Source of the DNA: Pararhodospirillum oryzae
GTDB lineage: Bacteria; Pseudomonadota; Alphaproteobacteria; Rhodospirillales; Rhodospirillaceae
Length of the DNA: 64,000 nt
Direction of reading: 5' to 3'
Assembly (NCBI RefSeq): GCF_007992075.1
Contig: NZ_BJZO01000006.1
Coordinates: 1 to 64,000 of the forward strand
Both the position numbers and the translations under genes were made by a program. Below are positions 52,462 to 61,417 of the stretch, piece by piece (the stretch's first letter is position 1; each line of letters opens with the position of its first letter). The notes under the pieces are model-generated. The model worked only from the letters and a program-made list of their open reading frames with translations. It was not told where the DNA came from and did not search any database.

Positions 52462-52752
52462 ATGCCGATTATGCCCACATCGTATCACGCCCTCAACCTG
52501 TTCACGCTGACCATGGAAACCCGTTTTGGCAGTACATGGCAGGCGGACATGGAGCCGTCGGCGGTAGCGGCGCTGGCCGAGGAGGTCGCGCGCGGCTTCG
52601 GCGGCCGGCGCATCGCCCAGCCCCAGGATGGTTCGTCGTCCACCGTCTGGTGTTTTCCGGATGATTCGATCGTGCGCACCAGTCCGCACGGTCTGGAGAT
52701 GGAAACCCCGGCCGACGCGCTGGCCTTGCACGTGCGCGTCGCCGCTTCTTGA
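52462..52752 (+). CDS. Small conserved-looking protein of unknown function
   Basis: 96 residues from the ATG at 52462, chosen because GAGGAG lies nine bases upstream; an in-frame ATG at 52453 abuts that site. No family recognised. The sequence begins PIMPTSYHALNLFTLTMETRFG, has an acidic helix ADMEPSAVAALAEEVARGFG and ends with predicted strands. It has no signal peptide or membrane segment. It is divergent from metC across a leader of 251 bp (52211-52461) in which I see no other gene. Confidence 0.65.
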   Translation: MPIMPTSYHALNLFTLTMETRFGSTWQADMEPSAVAALAEEVARGFGGRRIAQPQDGSSSTVWCFPDDSIVRTSPHGLEMETPADALALHVRVAAS

Positions 52753-52808
52753 GGCTTCCTGCCGGATGCCCGTGGCCCGGGCGTTCCAGGGGGCTTCCCC
52801 ACCACCGG

Positions 52809-52840
52809 GCCTTCGGGAAGAGTTTCTTCCCGAAGGCTTT
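52809..52840 (+). terminator. Terminator after the 96-residue gene
   Basis: GCCTTCGGGAAG (52809-52820) and CTTCCCGAAGGC (52826-52837) form a perfect 12-bp stem with an AGTTT loop, followed by TTTGT. The T-run is short, but the stem is long. Confidence 0.7.
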
Positions 52841-53036
52841 GTGATTCAAGGAAAAACCCCATGACCCGCGCGGCGCGCCCTCTGAATGGGGTTTTTAGGG
52901 TTTGGCGGGGGAAGGCGAAAACCGCCTTTCGGATAAGCCAGGCGTGAAAACAAAGGCTTGGACCATGGCACCCGGAGCCGGTCCAAGGCGCGGCGCGCCA
53001 AGCATCCGGGGCACGGCGACCAAGGGAGCCGGGGGC

Positions 53037-53951
53037 ATGTTCGAATATCCGGCTCTTTTCGCGGTGGCCGCCGTCGTGCGCGAAGGAAGTTTCGAGCGCG
53101 CGGCGCATGTCCTGAACATCACCCCGTCGGCGGTTTCCCAACGGATCCGCCTGCTTGAGGAGCGGATCGGCGCCGTCCTCATCGTTCGGGGGCAGCCGTG
53201 CACCCCGACCGAGGAAGGCCGGAAGATCTGCCGCCACGTCGAGCGGGTGGCGATGCTGGAACAAGAGCTGCGCGCGGTGATGCCCAGCCTGGGGGGCGAG
53301 GAGGCCCTTGAGTCCCGGATCACCCTGCCCATCGCGACCAATGCCGACAGCCTCGCCACATGGTTCCTGGACGCGGCCATGGGCGCCGCGAAACGGCAGG
53401 GGTTTCTTCTCGATCTTTCGGTGGAGGATCAGGACCACACCGCCACCGGGTTGCGGCGCGGCGAGGTCCTGGCGGCGGTGACCACCCTGGAAAAACCGAT
53501 TCCCGGCTGTGACAGCACGCCCCTGGGCTCGCTGCGCTATCGCGCCACCGCGAGCCCGGAATTTCTTGAGCGGTATTTCGCCGACGGGGTGAATGCGCGC
53601 ACCCTGGCCCAGGCGCCCGGGATCGTGTTCGGCAAGAAGGATACGCTGCAATACCAGTGGGTACGGCGGGCGGTGGGGCACGACGTGGCCTTCCCCACCC
53701 ACTGGCTGCCGTCCACCCACGGCTACGTCGAGGTGTCCCTGGGGGGAATGGGCTGGGGGATGAATCCCGCTCTCCTGGTCGGGAGCCTGCTGGAAAAGGG
53801 GGCCCTGGTCGAGTTGATCCCGGGGCTGTGCGTCGATGTTCCGCTGTTCTGGCAGGCCAGGCGCCTGTCCTCGGCCTTGCTTGACGAACTGAGCGGGGCG
53901 GTGGTCAAGGCAGCCCGGGCCAGCTTGTTGTGGACCGGGGCGGGGCGCTGA
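53037..53951 (+). CDS. argP: LysR-family regulator, ArgP/LysG type
   Basis: LysR-type regulator of 304 residues from the ATG at 53037 (the frame upstream is open but unlikely). The helix-turn-helix occupies residues 2-60: FAVAAVVREGSFERAAHVLNITPSAVSQRIRLLE matches the ArgP/LysG consensus, in two stretches. The effector domain follows with GCDSTPLGSLRYRATASPEF, again ArgP-like. These regulators sense basic amino acids and activate export genes. The lysE/argO-type exporter lies tail to tail 21 bp away, not divergent as is common. Confidence 0.87.
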   Translation: MFEYPALFAVAAVVREGSFERAAHVLNITPSAVSQRIRLLEERIGAVLIVRGQPCTPTEEGRKICRHVERVAMLEQELRAVMPSLGGEEALESRITLPIATNADSLATWFLDAAMGAAKRQGFLLDLSVEDQDHTATGLRRGEVLAAVTTLEKPIPGCDSTPLGSLRYRATASPEFLERYFADGVNARTLAQAPGIVFGKKDTLQYQWVRRAVGHDVAFPTHWLPSTHGYVEVSLGGMGWGMNPALLVGSLLEKGALVELIPGLCVDVPLFWQARRLSSALLDELSGAVVKAARASLLWTGAGR

Positions 53952-53972
53952 GCCGCGCGCGGACGGCGCGTC

Positions 53973-54602
53973 CTATTTTTCCCACACGCCCATCAGGAGG
54001 TGTCCGGCCAGCACCAGGACAATCGTTCCGATGGCCCCGTCAAGGAGGCGGCCGGATCGCTCCGATTGCAAGACCGGGGCGAGTCTCCTGGAGAGAAGGC
54101 CGGTTCCCATGAACCAGACGAACGAGGCAAGGGAGGCGCCAAGCCAGAAAAGGACACGCTCCATGCCCTCTCGCGCCGCGCCCATGCCCCCCAGCACGAC
54201 AAATGTATCGAGATAAACGTGCGGGTTGACGAGCGCGAACGCGAAGGCCAGCCCGATTGTTCTTTTCCGGCTGCCAGGAACCTGCCCTTGCGCCGCTTCG
54301 GCCTGGGCCCAGCCCACGGGGGCTTTGCGAAGCGCGTTGAAGAAGGCGTTCCCCGCGTAATACAGCAAAAAACACACGGCCCCGATCCGCAGGACGTCGT
54401 CGAACCATTCGATCCGTTGGGAAATCCGGGAGACGAGCACAATCCCGGTCGCGATGAGCAGGCAATCGCACAAGGCGGAAATCAGGCCCGCGCTATACAC
54501 GTATCCGCCTCGCAGCCCTTCCCGGATAATGAAAACATTTTGCGCTCCGATGGCGACAATCAAGGAAAGCCCAATGATGAAGGCATGAAGAACCGTTGTC
54601 AT
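53973..54602 (-). CDS. argO: LysE/ArgO-family amino-acid exporter
   Basis: 209 residues, six predicted membrane segments. The family start GLSLIVAIGAQNVFIIREGLRG near residues 11-32 (two stretches) and ALVNPHVYLDTFVVLG near 143-158 identify LysE/ArgO rather than RhtB. It exports arginine or lysine. ATG 54602 gives the standard length; ATG 54617 is also in frame. The gene converges with the ArgP-like regulator; a small GGACG/CGTCC hairpin with TATTTTT lies between the stops (53961-53980). The 210 bp upstream (54603-54812) contain no gene that I can support. Confidence 0.9.
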   Translation of the reverse strand: MTTVLHAFIIGLSLIVAIGAQNVFIIREGLRGGYVYSAGLISALCDCLLIATGIVLVSRISQRIEWFDDVLRIGAVCFLLYYAGNAFFNALRKAPVGWAQAEAAQGQVPGSRKRTIGLAFAFALVNPHVYLDTFVVLGGMGAAREGMERVLFWLGASLASFVWFMGTGLLSRRLAPVLQSERSGRLLDGAIGTIVLVLAGHLLMGVWEK

Positions 54603-54812
54603 TTCTGTTCTCTGCATGACACTGATCTGTTGATTTATTCTGGATCGTGAACGGAATAACGTGCGTTATCGTTCGTGTCCCTGGAACAGGATTTGTCATG
54701 ATGGTGCTTCTGGTCAAATGTATAAAATTAATCCCCGGTTATTTTTCCTAAGTTGACAGGCGCTCCCCACGCGCGAGCGGGCCCCGTGCCGAAGGGCAAG
54801 GGGCCTCGCTTG

Positions 54813-54905
54813 GAGCGCATTCCGATCAATCAGCGAATGCGCTCTAACTTATTGAAATATCGCATTTTCGAACCGCCGAAACGGTACCCATTTCGGCTGA
54901 AAATG
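54813..54905 (+). repeat. Palindromic repeat element, copy C (two hairpins)
   Basis: Hairpin 1: GAGCGCATTC (54813-54822) with GAATGCGCTC (54835-54844). Hairpin 2: CATTTTC (54863-54869) with GAAAATG (54899-54905), enclosing GCCGAAA/TTTCGGC. The second half matches copy B at 61 of 63 bases. It ends three bases before the stop codon of the minus-strand DUF4870-like gene. Confidence 0.9.
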
Positions 54906-54907
54906 TT

Positions 54908-55273
54908 CTAGCCAAGCAGCAGGCTGTTCGGGTCGGCGATCGGCTTGTTTTCATTCAAGAGCAGCAGGCCCTTCACGCAGCGCAAGAGTGTCCAGACCAG
55001 CCACGCGAAGAGGATGGCGTATCCAACGATGACAATGGAAAGCATGGCGCCGACCGCAAGCATCAGCAGGCCATACCAGAACGTTCTGATCTGAAATTGA
55101 AAATGAGATTTTTCGAGGGGAGAGGACGTTCTGTCTTGGAGATGAGCGATGAAAACGCCAACGATCGCGGTCAATCCATTGCTAAATCCAATGATGTATA
55201 GAACGTAGACAATGAGGCAGATGCCCTTGCGGCTCACGATGGCGGTGTCTTCGTTGTTGGGGGTGGGTTCCAT
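54908..55273 (-). CDS. DUF4870-like small membrane protein
   Basis: 121 residues with three hydrophobic segments (about 17-43, 65-90 and 84-102, partly merged). The order, with YIIGFSNGLTAIVGVFIAHL near residues 26-45, HFQFQIRTFWYG near 57-68 and a C-terminal helix, matches the DUF4870/Tic20-like family of small envelope proteins. Function unknown. The stop codon nearly abuts palindromic repeat copy C, so that hairpin may end its transcript. Confidence 0.75.
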   Translation of the reverse strand: MEPTPNNEDTAIVSRKGICLIVYVLYIIGFSNGLTAIVGVFIAHLQDRTSSPLEKSHFQFQIRTFWYGLLMLAVGAMLSIVIVGYAILFAWLVWTLLRCVKGLLLLNENKPIADPNSLLLG

Positions 55274-55322
55274 TTTTACGCTCCATCTTCAAACGATCCG
55301 CGCCTGATCAAGGGCGGGGGGA

Positions 55323-55386
55323 GGGGGAAAGGGGGAAAGGGGGAAAGGGGGAAAGGGAGAAAGGGAGAAAGGGAGAAAGGGAGAAA
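55323..55386. repeat. 8-bp purine tandem repeat (8 units)
   Basis: Four units of GGGGGAAA (55323-55354) are followed by four of GGGAGAAA (55355-55386). All purines on the plus strand. It lies about 50 bp upstream of the DUF4870-like gene, where copy-number change could alter its expression. Confidence 0.92.
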
Positions 55387-56112
55387 GGGTGAGGGGCGAA
55401 GGGGCCCGGATCAAGGCGGTCAAGATAATGCGGATCCACCGCCCGGGAGTCGGGCCCGATTTCGTTCTGCGGCCCCCTGTTTTTGAGAAGCCCTCCCGCT
55501 GGACGAGCCTGCTTTTCGGGGCAGGCAAAGGATATTTTTCTCGCAACAATCAATTTATGATTGATGAAACGGAGCCCGGCCCGTTGTGTTTCGCGGGGGG
55601 AATGCGCTCTTTTGATAATTTTTCGATTTCTGTTTTTTCTTGCGGGCGGTTTTTCCCGCCTCGCTTTTTGGCTGTCTTTTCTTTCGGCAGTCCTTCCCGT
55701 GGTGGCTTCAAAATGGGGCACTCATGCTTTTGTGGGGTGTCATCGGTCATGGAGGCCTGATTTTCCGCTATAAGAATATTTTTTAATATCCAAATGTAAT
55801 TTTCATTGCCTATGTATAAGTTGGGTGCGTTGGTTTGTATTTGTACCGGTATACTTTAATTTTTTCGTGGCGCGATGGAAAGGAGAGGTGGAATTTTTTA
55901 TTTCTGGAGAAGGGGTGTCGTGCAGGCCCGGCCCGGATGCCTTCCTGTTGCTGAAGGAAGGCGGGTGAATGTTTTTGCTTGATTGTGAGAGCGTCCCGCC
56001 CCATCGTATCTGAATGCGCCGGGGTCCCCTGGGACCCCCTGACCGGAGTTTTCACCCCGACACCATGAACGGGACTCGGGGGGGCCTTTTGCTCCCGGGT
56101 CCGGACAGAGGC
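55387..56112. other. AT-rich stretch without a convincing gene
   Basis: I find no reading frame with a ribosome site and recognisable product. The part at 55560-55900 is much richer in A and T than the surroundings. It contains a half copy of the palindromic repeat (GAATGCGCTC, 55600-55609), the self-complementary TACCGGTA near 55847, and a GCCTTCC/GGAAGGC hairpin near 55940. It may be an eroded mobile insertion or hold an unannotated small RNA. Confidence 0.5.
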
Positions 56113-56910
56113 ATGACCGGCACACAAACGTCTTCGCCCTTCAGGGGGACCCCCAAGCCCCCCCTATCCGCCCCGCCCCCCCTGGTTTTCGGGGGGCATT
56201 CCCTGTTTCTTGATTTCGATGGCACCCTGGTCGAGTTCGCGCCCCGCCCCGACGCGGTGGAGGTTGAACCGGCCCTGCTGGCCCTGCTCGCGGTGCTGAA
56301 CGAAAAACTGGAGGAACGCCTGGCGTTCCTCAGCGGGCGCCCCCTGGCCGATCTCAACCGTTTCCTGGGACCCGTCGCCCGCCACGCCGGCGGCCTGCAT
56401 GGCGCCGAGCGTCAGGGGCTGGCCCAGGGACAGGCGTCCCCCGTCGTGGGGCCCGATGCCAGGGCCGCCCTTGATCACCTGCGCGCCCGTCTGAGCGCCG
56501 AGGCCGGCGCCTTGCTGGTTGAGGACAAGGGGCTGGCGATCGCCTTGCACTTTCGCCACGATCCCGGCTTGCGCCCGCGCGCCGAAGCCCTGGCGGCCGG
56601 TGCCCTGGCCGCCGCCCGGGGCGCCCTGGTCTTGCAACCCGGTCATTCGGTGATCGAGGTCCGTCCCGCCGGCACCGACAAGGGGGAGGCGTTGCGCGCT
56701 TTCATGGCCGCGTCCCCCTTCGCCGGAACCCGCCCCGTGTTCCTGGGCGACGACCTGACCGACGAACCCGCCCTCGCCGCCGCCGCCGAGCTGGGAGGTT
56801 TTGGCATCCTCGTTGGAGCCCCCCGGCCGACGGCGGCTTGTTTCCTCTTGCCCGACGTGGCCGGCGCGCGTGCGTGGCTTGCCGCCGGCGCTGAAAGGAG
56901 TCGTCCATGA
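56113..56910 (+). CDS. otsB: Trehalose-6-phosphate phosphatase
   Basis: HAD-type trehalose phosphatase, 265 residues from the ATG at 56113. Motif I is FLDFDGTLVEF near residues 33-43; RLAFLSGRPLADL contains motif II; GTDKGEAL near 189 holds the motif III Lys, and FLGDDLTDEPAL near 208 motif IV. It releases trehalose from trehalose-6-phosphate. It overlaps the GH15 gene by ATGA, and otsA follows, so synthesis and a glucosidase are co-expressed, probably for osmotic or stress protection. Confidence 0.94.
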   Translation: MTGTQTSSPFRGTPKPPLSAPPPLVFGGHSLFLDFDGTLVEFAPRPDAVEVEPALLALLAVLNEKLEERLAFLSGRPLADLNRFLGPVARHAGGLHGAERQGLAQGQASPVVGPDARAALDHLRARLSAEAGALLVEDKGLAIALHFRHDPGLRPRAEALAAGALAAARGALVLQPGHSVIEVRPAGTDKGEALRAFMAASPFAGTRPVFLGDDLTDEPALAAAAELGGFGILVGAPRPTAACFLLPDVAGARAWLAAGAERSRP

Positions 56911-58715
56911 ACACGGCTGCCTGGGGAACCCTGGACCTGTCGCCGATCGGGAACTGTTCCGTCAACGCCTTGATCGATGCCCAGGGCCGCTATGTCTGGG
57001 CGTGCCTGCCCCGGCCCGACGGCGACCCTTTTTTCAGCGCCTTGCTGGGGGGCATCGATCCCGGCGACCCGAGCGCGCGCGGGGTGTGGGACATCGCGAT
57101 CGAGGGCGGGCGCGCCGTCGATCAGGGGTACCTGCGCAACACCGCCGTCTTGCGCACCGTCTTGCGCGACGACGCCGGGGCCACGATTGAGATCCTGGAT
57201 TTCTGTCCTCGCTTCGCCCGACGCGGGCGCACCTATCGGCCGGTGGCCTTCGCCCGCCTGGTGCGGCCACTCTCGGGCTCGCCCCGCTTGCGGGTGCGGC
57301 TGCGCCCGACCACCCGCTGGGGGGCGGCCAACGTGGGCGTCACCTCGGGGTCCAATCACATTCGCTACGTGGCCGAAGGCCAGACCATGCGCCTGACCAC
57401 CAACGCGCCGGTCACCTACCTGCTGGAGGAGCGTCCGTTTCGCATCGAGCATCCGCTGGCCTTCTTCCTGGGGCCGGACGAGAGCTTCGCCGACGACCTG
57501 GGCGCGGCGGTCGAGGGCATGCACGCCCAGACCGTGAACGACTGGCGCTTGTGGGTGCGCGGCCTCGCCTTGCCCCTGGAATGGCAAGACGCGGTCATCC
57601 GCGCCGCCATCGGCCTGAAGCTGTGCTGGTTCGAGGAAACCGGCGCCTTGCTCGCGGCGCTCACCACCTCGATCCCCGAGGCCCCCAACACCGGGCGCAC
57701 CTGGGATTACCGCTACTGCTGGCTGCGCGATGCCTATTACGTCGTGCAGGCCCTGAACCGTCTGGGCGCGGTTGACGTGCTGGAAGGCTACCTGGCCTTC
57801 CTGCGCAACCTGGAAGACGCCTCGCCCGACGGCACCTTGCAGCCGGTCTATGGCCTGGATCTGGAAAGCACTCTCGACGAACGGCAAGTGGCCTCGCTGC
57901 CCGGCTATCGGGCCATGGGCCCGGTGCGGGTGGGCAACGACGCGTACCGTCAAAAACAGCACGACGTGTATGGCCAGGTGGTGCTGTCCACCGCCCAGGC
58001 CTTTTTCGATCAGCGCTTGCTGCGTCCCCCCACCTCGGCCGACTTCCAGACCCTGGAACGCTCCGGCGAATGGGCGTTTGCCTTGCACGATCAGCCCGAC
58101 GCGGGCTTGTGGGAACTGCGCACCCGTGCCGAGGTTCACACCTATTCGTCGGTCATGTGCTGGGCGGCGTGCGATCGCCTGGCGAATGTCGCCACCCATC
58201 TGGGCCTGCCGACCCGCGCCGCGTTCTGGCGCGAGCGCGCCGATACCATCGCCGACCGGGTGCGCGAACAGGCCTGGAATGCGGCCATGGGGTCGTATGT
58301 GTCGGCCTTTGGCGGCGATCAGCTCGACGCCAGCTTGCTGCAAATGATCGATGTGCGCTTCATCGACCCCCAGGACCCCCGCTTCCTGGCCACGCTGGAA
58401 GCGGTGGGCCAGCGCCTGGGCCGGGGCGAGCACATGTTGCGCTACGCCCACGCCGATGATTTCGGGGTTCCCGACACGGCGTTCACGATTTGCACCTTCT
58501 GGTATATCGAGGCCCTGGCCCGCAGTGGTCAGCGCGAAAAGGCCCGTGTCCTGTTCGAGCGGCTTTTGGGCGCGCGCACCCGGGCCGGGCTCCTGTCGGA
58601 GGATATCGCCCTGGCATCGGGCACCTTGTGGGGCAATTACCCCCAAACCTATTCGCTGGTCGGCCTGATCAACGCCGCCGTTTCCCTGAGTCAGCCGTGG
58701 AGCGCGGTACGATGA
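56907..58715 (+). CDS. Glycoside hydrolase family 15 protein
   Basis: 602 residues of GH15 type. The N-terminal beta-sandwich (about residues 1-200) is followed by the (alpha/alpha)6 barrel. TWDYRYCWLRDAYYVV near 266-281 and ASGTLWGNYPQTYSL near 570-584 are characteristic, and catalytic Glu residues are expected in WFEETGALL-type and LSEDI segments. Family members include glucoamylases and trehalases. Flanked by otsB and otsA with 4-nt overlaps on both sides, it may turn over trehalose or a related glucan; the substrate is inferred. Confidence 0.9.
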   Translation: MNTAAWGTLDLSPIGNCSVNALIDAQGRYVWACLPRPDGDPFFSALLGGIDPGDPSARGVWDIAIEGGRAVDQGYLRNTAVLRTVLRDDAGATIEILDFCPRFARRGRTYRPVAFARLVRPLSGSPRLRVRLRPTTRWGAANVGVTSGSNHIRYVAEGQTMRLTTNAPVTYLLEERPFRIEHPLAFFLGPDESFADDLGAAVEGMHAQTVNDWRLWVRGLALPLEWQDAVIRAAIGLKLCWFEETGALLAALTTSIPEAPNTGRTWDYRYCWLRDAYYVVQALNRLGAVDVLEGYLAFLRNLEDASPDGTLQPVYGLDLESTLDERQVASLPGYRAMGPVRVGNDAYRQKQHDVYGQVVLSTAQAFFDQRLLRPPTSADFQTLERSGEWAFALHDQPDAGLWELRTRAEVHTYSSVMCWAACDRLANVATHLGLPTRAAFWRERADTIADRVREQAWNAAMGSYVSAFGGDQLDASLLQMIDVRFIDPQDPRFLATLEAVGQRLGRGEHMLRYAHADDFGVPDTAFTICTFWYIEALARSGQREKARVLFERLLGARTRAGLLSEDIALASGTLWGNYPQTYSLVGLINAAVSLSQPWSAVR

Positions 58716-60115
58716 ATCGTCTGATCGTTATTTCCAATCGGGTCACCGTGCCCAAGGCTCGCGACAAGGCCCAGGCCGGGGGGCTGGCCATGGCCCTGGC
58801 GGCGGCCTTGCGCGAGTATCGCGGGGTGTGGTTCGGCTGGAGCGGCAAATCCGTGCCCCAGTTCACCGGCCAGATTTCCATGCACCAAAGCAACGGGGTC
58901 ACGGTTGCCCTGACCGATCTGGAAGAAGCCGATGTGCAGGAATACTACAACGGGTACGCCAACAAGACCTTGTGGCCCTTATTTCATTACAGAAATGATC
59001 TGACCGCCTACGATCGTTCGTTCAATCTGGGATACCAGCGGGTCAATGCCCGCTTCGCCGATACCGTGCGCCCTCTGATCGACCCCGACGATTTCGTTTG
59101 GGTGCACGATTACCATTTGATTCCGTTGGGGCGTGAACTACGTCAGCGTGGGGTAAAAGGGCCTCTTGGCTTTTTCTTGCATATTCCCTGGCCGGCCCGT
59201 CAGCTTCTGGTCACCCTGCCTCGCGACCGCGCCCTGGTCGAGGCCCTGTTTTCCTACGATCTCGTGGGCTTCCACACCGAGGAATGGCTGGACGCCTTCG
59301 TGGCCTACGTGCTGCGCGAGGCGGGCGGCACGGTGCTGCCCGATGGCCGGCTGTCGTGCTTCGGACGCACCATCCGCGCCGCCGTGTTTCCCATTGGCAT
59401 CGATGCGTCCAACTTCGTGGACATGCTGCAAACCCCGGACAGCATCCGCGCCCGCGAGCGGGTCGAGCGCAGCTTGAACGGGCGACGGATGATCATCGGC
59501 GTGGACCGCCTGGATTATTCCAAGGGTCTGGAAGAACGCTTCGTGGCCTACGAGCATCTGCTGGCCACCCGGGTGCGTCACCGGCGCGACGTTTTCATGC
59601 TGCAAATCGCCACCCCGAGCCGGGGCGATGTCGGGCCCTATCAGAACCTGCGCGCCAAGCTCGATGCCCTGGCCGGGCGCATCAACGGCGGCTATGCCGA
59701 TGTGGATTGGGTGCCGCTGCGCTACGTGAACCGGGCGTACCGTCGCGACGAGCTGGCGGGCATGTTCCGCGCCGCCCAGGTGGGGTTCATCACCCCCTTG
59801 CGCGACGGGATGAACCTGGTGGCCAAGGAGTACATCGCGGCCCAGGACCCCGAGGATCCGGGGGTTCTCGTGCTGTCGCGCTTTGCCGGCGCGGCCTTGC
59901 AGATGAAGGAAGCCCTGATCGTCAACCCCTTCAGCCGCGAGGAAATGGCCGACGCCCTGGACCGCGCCCTGACCATGGATCTGGCCGAGCGCAAACGGCG
60001 GTTCGAGCCCTTGATGCACTCGGTGATGACCGAGGACGTGGCCGCGTGGCGCGACAACTTCGTGAACGCCCTGCGCGAGGCGGCCGAGGTCCGCGTTCAG
60101 TCCGAGGTGGCCTGA
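58712..60115 (+). CDS. otsA: Alpha,alpha-trehalose-phosphate synthase
   Basis: GT20 synthase, 467 residues, full length. RLIVISNRV begins the protein; GGLAMALAAAL is the donor/acceptor loop, WVHDYHLIPLG near residues 130-140, VDRLDYSKGLEERF near 265-278, and the C-terminal DGMNLVAKEYIAAQ binds the UDP-sugar. It joins UDP-glucose to glucose-6-phosphate. ATG 58712 overlaps the GH15 stop (ATGA). Last gene of otsB-GH15-otsA. Confidence 0.96.
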   Translation: MNRLIVISNRVTVPKARDKAQAGGLAMALAAALREYRGVWFGWSGKSVPQFTGQISMHQSNGVTVALTDLEEADVQEYYNGYANKTLWPLFHYRNDLTAYDRSFNLGYQRVNARFADTVRPLIDPDDFVWVHDYHLIPLGRELRQRGVKGPLGFFLHIPWPARQLLVTLPRDRALVEALFSYDLVGFHTEEWLDAFVAYVLREAGGTVLPDGRLSCFGRTIRAAVFPIGIDASNFVDMLQTPDSIRARERVERSLNGRRMIIGVDRLDYSKGLEERFVAYEHLLATRVRHRRDVFMLQIATPSRGDVGPYQNLRAKLDALAGRINGGYADVDWVPLRYVNRAYRRDELAGMFRAAQVGFITPLRDGMNLVAKEYIAAQDPEDPGVLVLSRFAGAALQMKEALIVNPFSREEMADALDRALTMDLAERKRRFEPLMHSVMTEDVAAWRDNFVNALREAAEVRVQSEVA

Positions 60116-60124
60116 GCGCGAGGG

Positions 60125-60159
60125 GCGCCAGGACAACCGGGTGACGGTTGCCCTGGCGC
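60125..60159. terminator. Hairpin between convergent otsA and thiE
   Basis: GCGCCAGG-A-CAACC (60125-60138) pairs with GGTTG-C-CCTGGCGC (60146-60159), a 13-bp stem with one mismatch. It lies between two converging genes and may serve both, though neither side has a T-run. Confidence 0.5.
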
Positions 60160-60186
60160 GTCGCCGGCCGGTCAGGCCGGGCTGGT

Positions 60187-60894
60187 TCAGCCCGCCTCGG
60201 CGAAAACGGTGTTGAACGCCTTGACGGCCGCCGCCGGCCCTTCGGCGTGCTGCCAGACGCTGGCGCACACGGCCAGGAAGTCGGCGCCCGCCTCGACCAG
60301 GGGGCGGGCGTTCTCGGGCGTGATGCCCCCGATCGCCACGCAGGGCACCACCATGACGTCGCTCCACCAGCGCAACAGGTCAAGGTCGGCCCCGGTGGAG
60401 GCATCGGCCTTGGTCGTGGTGGGGAAGAAGGCGCCAAAGGCCACGTAGTCGGCCCCGGCCTCGCCGGCGATCATGGCAAGGTGGCGGCTGTCCTGGCAGC
60501 TCACGCCAACGATGGCGTTTTCGCCCACGAGGCGGCGGGCCTTTTCGTAGGGGGTATCGTCCTGGCCGACGTGGACCCCGTCGCATCCGGTGTCGCGGGC
60601 CAGGTCGGGGCGGTCGTTCAAGATCAGGGCCACCTCGCGGGCGTGGCAGATCGGGCGCAGCGTGTCCACCGCGCGCGCGATCAGGGCGTCGCTGGTGTCC
60701 TTCAAGCGCAGCTGCACGCAAGCCACGTCGCCGGCATCAAGAGCCTGGGCGAGGAGGGGCGCGAAGGCCTGGGGATCTTCCAGGCGGGGAGGGGTGATCA
60801 GATACAGGCGGCAGGCCGGGGAATCGTTCAAGGCCGGGGGCTTTCCATCAGGCAAGGGAAACGGGGCCGGCCCAAGGCCGGCTCCCGTCACCAT
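60187..60894 (-). CDS. thiE: Thiamine-phosphate synthase
   Basis: ThiE-type TIM barrel, 235 residues. The N-terminus [13 protein letters not shown] is typical; [40 protein letters not shown] (in two parts), and [12 protein letters not shown] hold the pyrophosphate and pyrimidine contacts, and [12 protein letters not shown] the C-terminal phosphate loop. It couples HMP-pyrophosphate and thiazole phosphate. The first 28 residues are an unstructured extension, and a later start is possible. It follows an unrecognised gene by 3 bp. Confidence 0.92.
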   Translation of the reverse strand: MVTGAGLGPAPFPLPDGKPPALNDSPACRLYLITPPRLEDPQAFAPLLAQALDAGDVACVQLRLKDTSDALIARAVDTLRPICHAREVALILNDRPDLARDTGCDGVHVGQDDTPYEKARRLVGENAIVGVSCQDSRHLAMIAGEAGADYVAFGAFFPTTTKADASTGADLDLLRWWSDVMVVPCVAIGGITPENARPLVEAGADFLAVCASVWQHAEGPAAAVKAFNTVFAEAG

Positions 60895-60897
60895 GCG

Positions 60898-61320
60898 TCA
60901 GGCCGAAGCCAGAGGCAACAGCAGGGCGCGACAGGCGGCCAGCGGATCGTCGAGACCCGCCAGATCGTGCGCGCTCTGGCGGGTGTCGAGCACCGGAAGG
61001 CCCAGGGGCGCGGCAATCGCGGCCAGGCGACGCTGGCCGGCGGTGGGGACCTCGGGCACCACCACGCCAATGCCCAGGGTCAGCGAGGTGAGGGCAAACC
61101 CGGCGGCGGAAGCGCAGTCGGCCAGCGGGTACAACTGGGCCGGAGGAGAGACCGCCTCGACCAGCGCCGGCAGCCAGCCGGGCCCCAGCCAGGCAACGGC
61201 ACCGGGCGGAGTGGCCGCGACAAGGGGACAGCCGGCCTCGCGGCAGGCAATGGCGGCGGCCGCGAGATGGGCCCGGGTGGAAACCAGGACCCACGGCGCG
61301 GCGGGGCAGGGGACGCTCAC
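60898..61320 (-). CDS. Unrecognised 140-residue protein upstream of thiE
   Basis: 140 residues from a GTG at 61320 with GGAGAG five bases upstream. It is Ala/Leu/Pro-rich and looks like a small alpha/beta domain, beginning with WVLVSTRAHLAAAAIACREAGCPL and containing TSLTLGIGVVVPEV. No family recognised and no signal peptide. The 3-bp gap to thiE implies co-expression, so a thiamine-related or nearby housekeeping role is possible but unsupported. Confidence 0.6.
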   Translation of the reverse strand: MSVPCPAAPWVLVSTRAHLAAAAIACREAGCPLVAATPPGAVAWLGPGWLPALVEAVSPPAQLYPLADCASAAGFALTSLTLGIGVVVPEVPTAGQRRLAAIAAPLGLPVLDTRQSAHDLAGLDDPLAACRALLLPLASA

Positions 61321-61417
61321 GCGACTCTCCAAACGCAAGGGAACGGGAAGACCAGGGGCGAGCGCCCCGGCCCGGGAAGGACAGGCCTTCCGGGCCGGGG
61401 TAAGGGCACGGAACTGG

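Noticed and set aside
55289-55760. Several short open frames on both strands, some Lys-rich or Pro/Ser-rich
   Set aside because: No ribosome site at acceptable spacing and no family; the Pro/Ser run simply translates the purine microsatellite.
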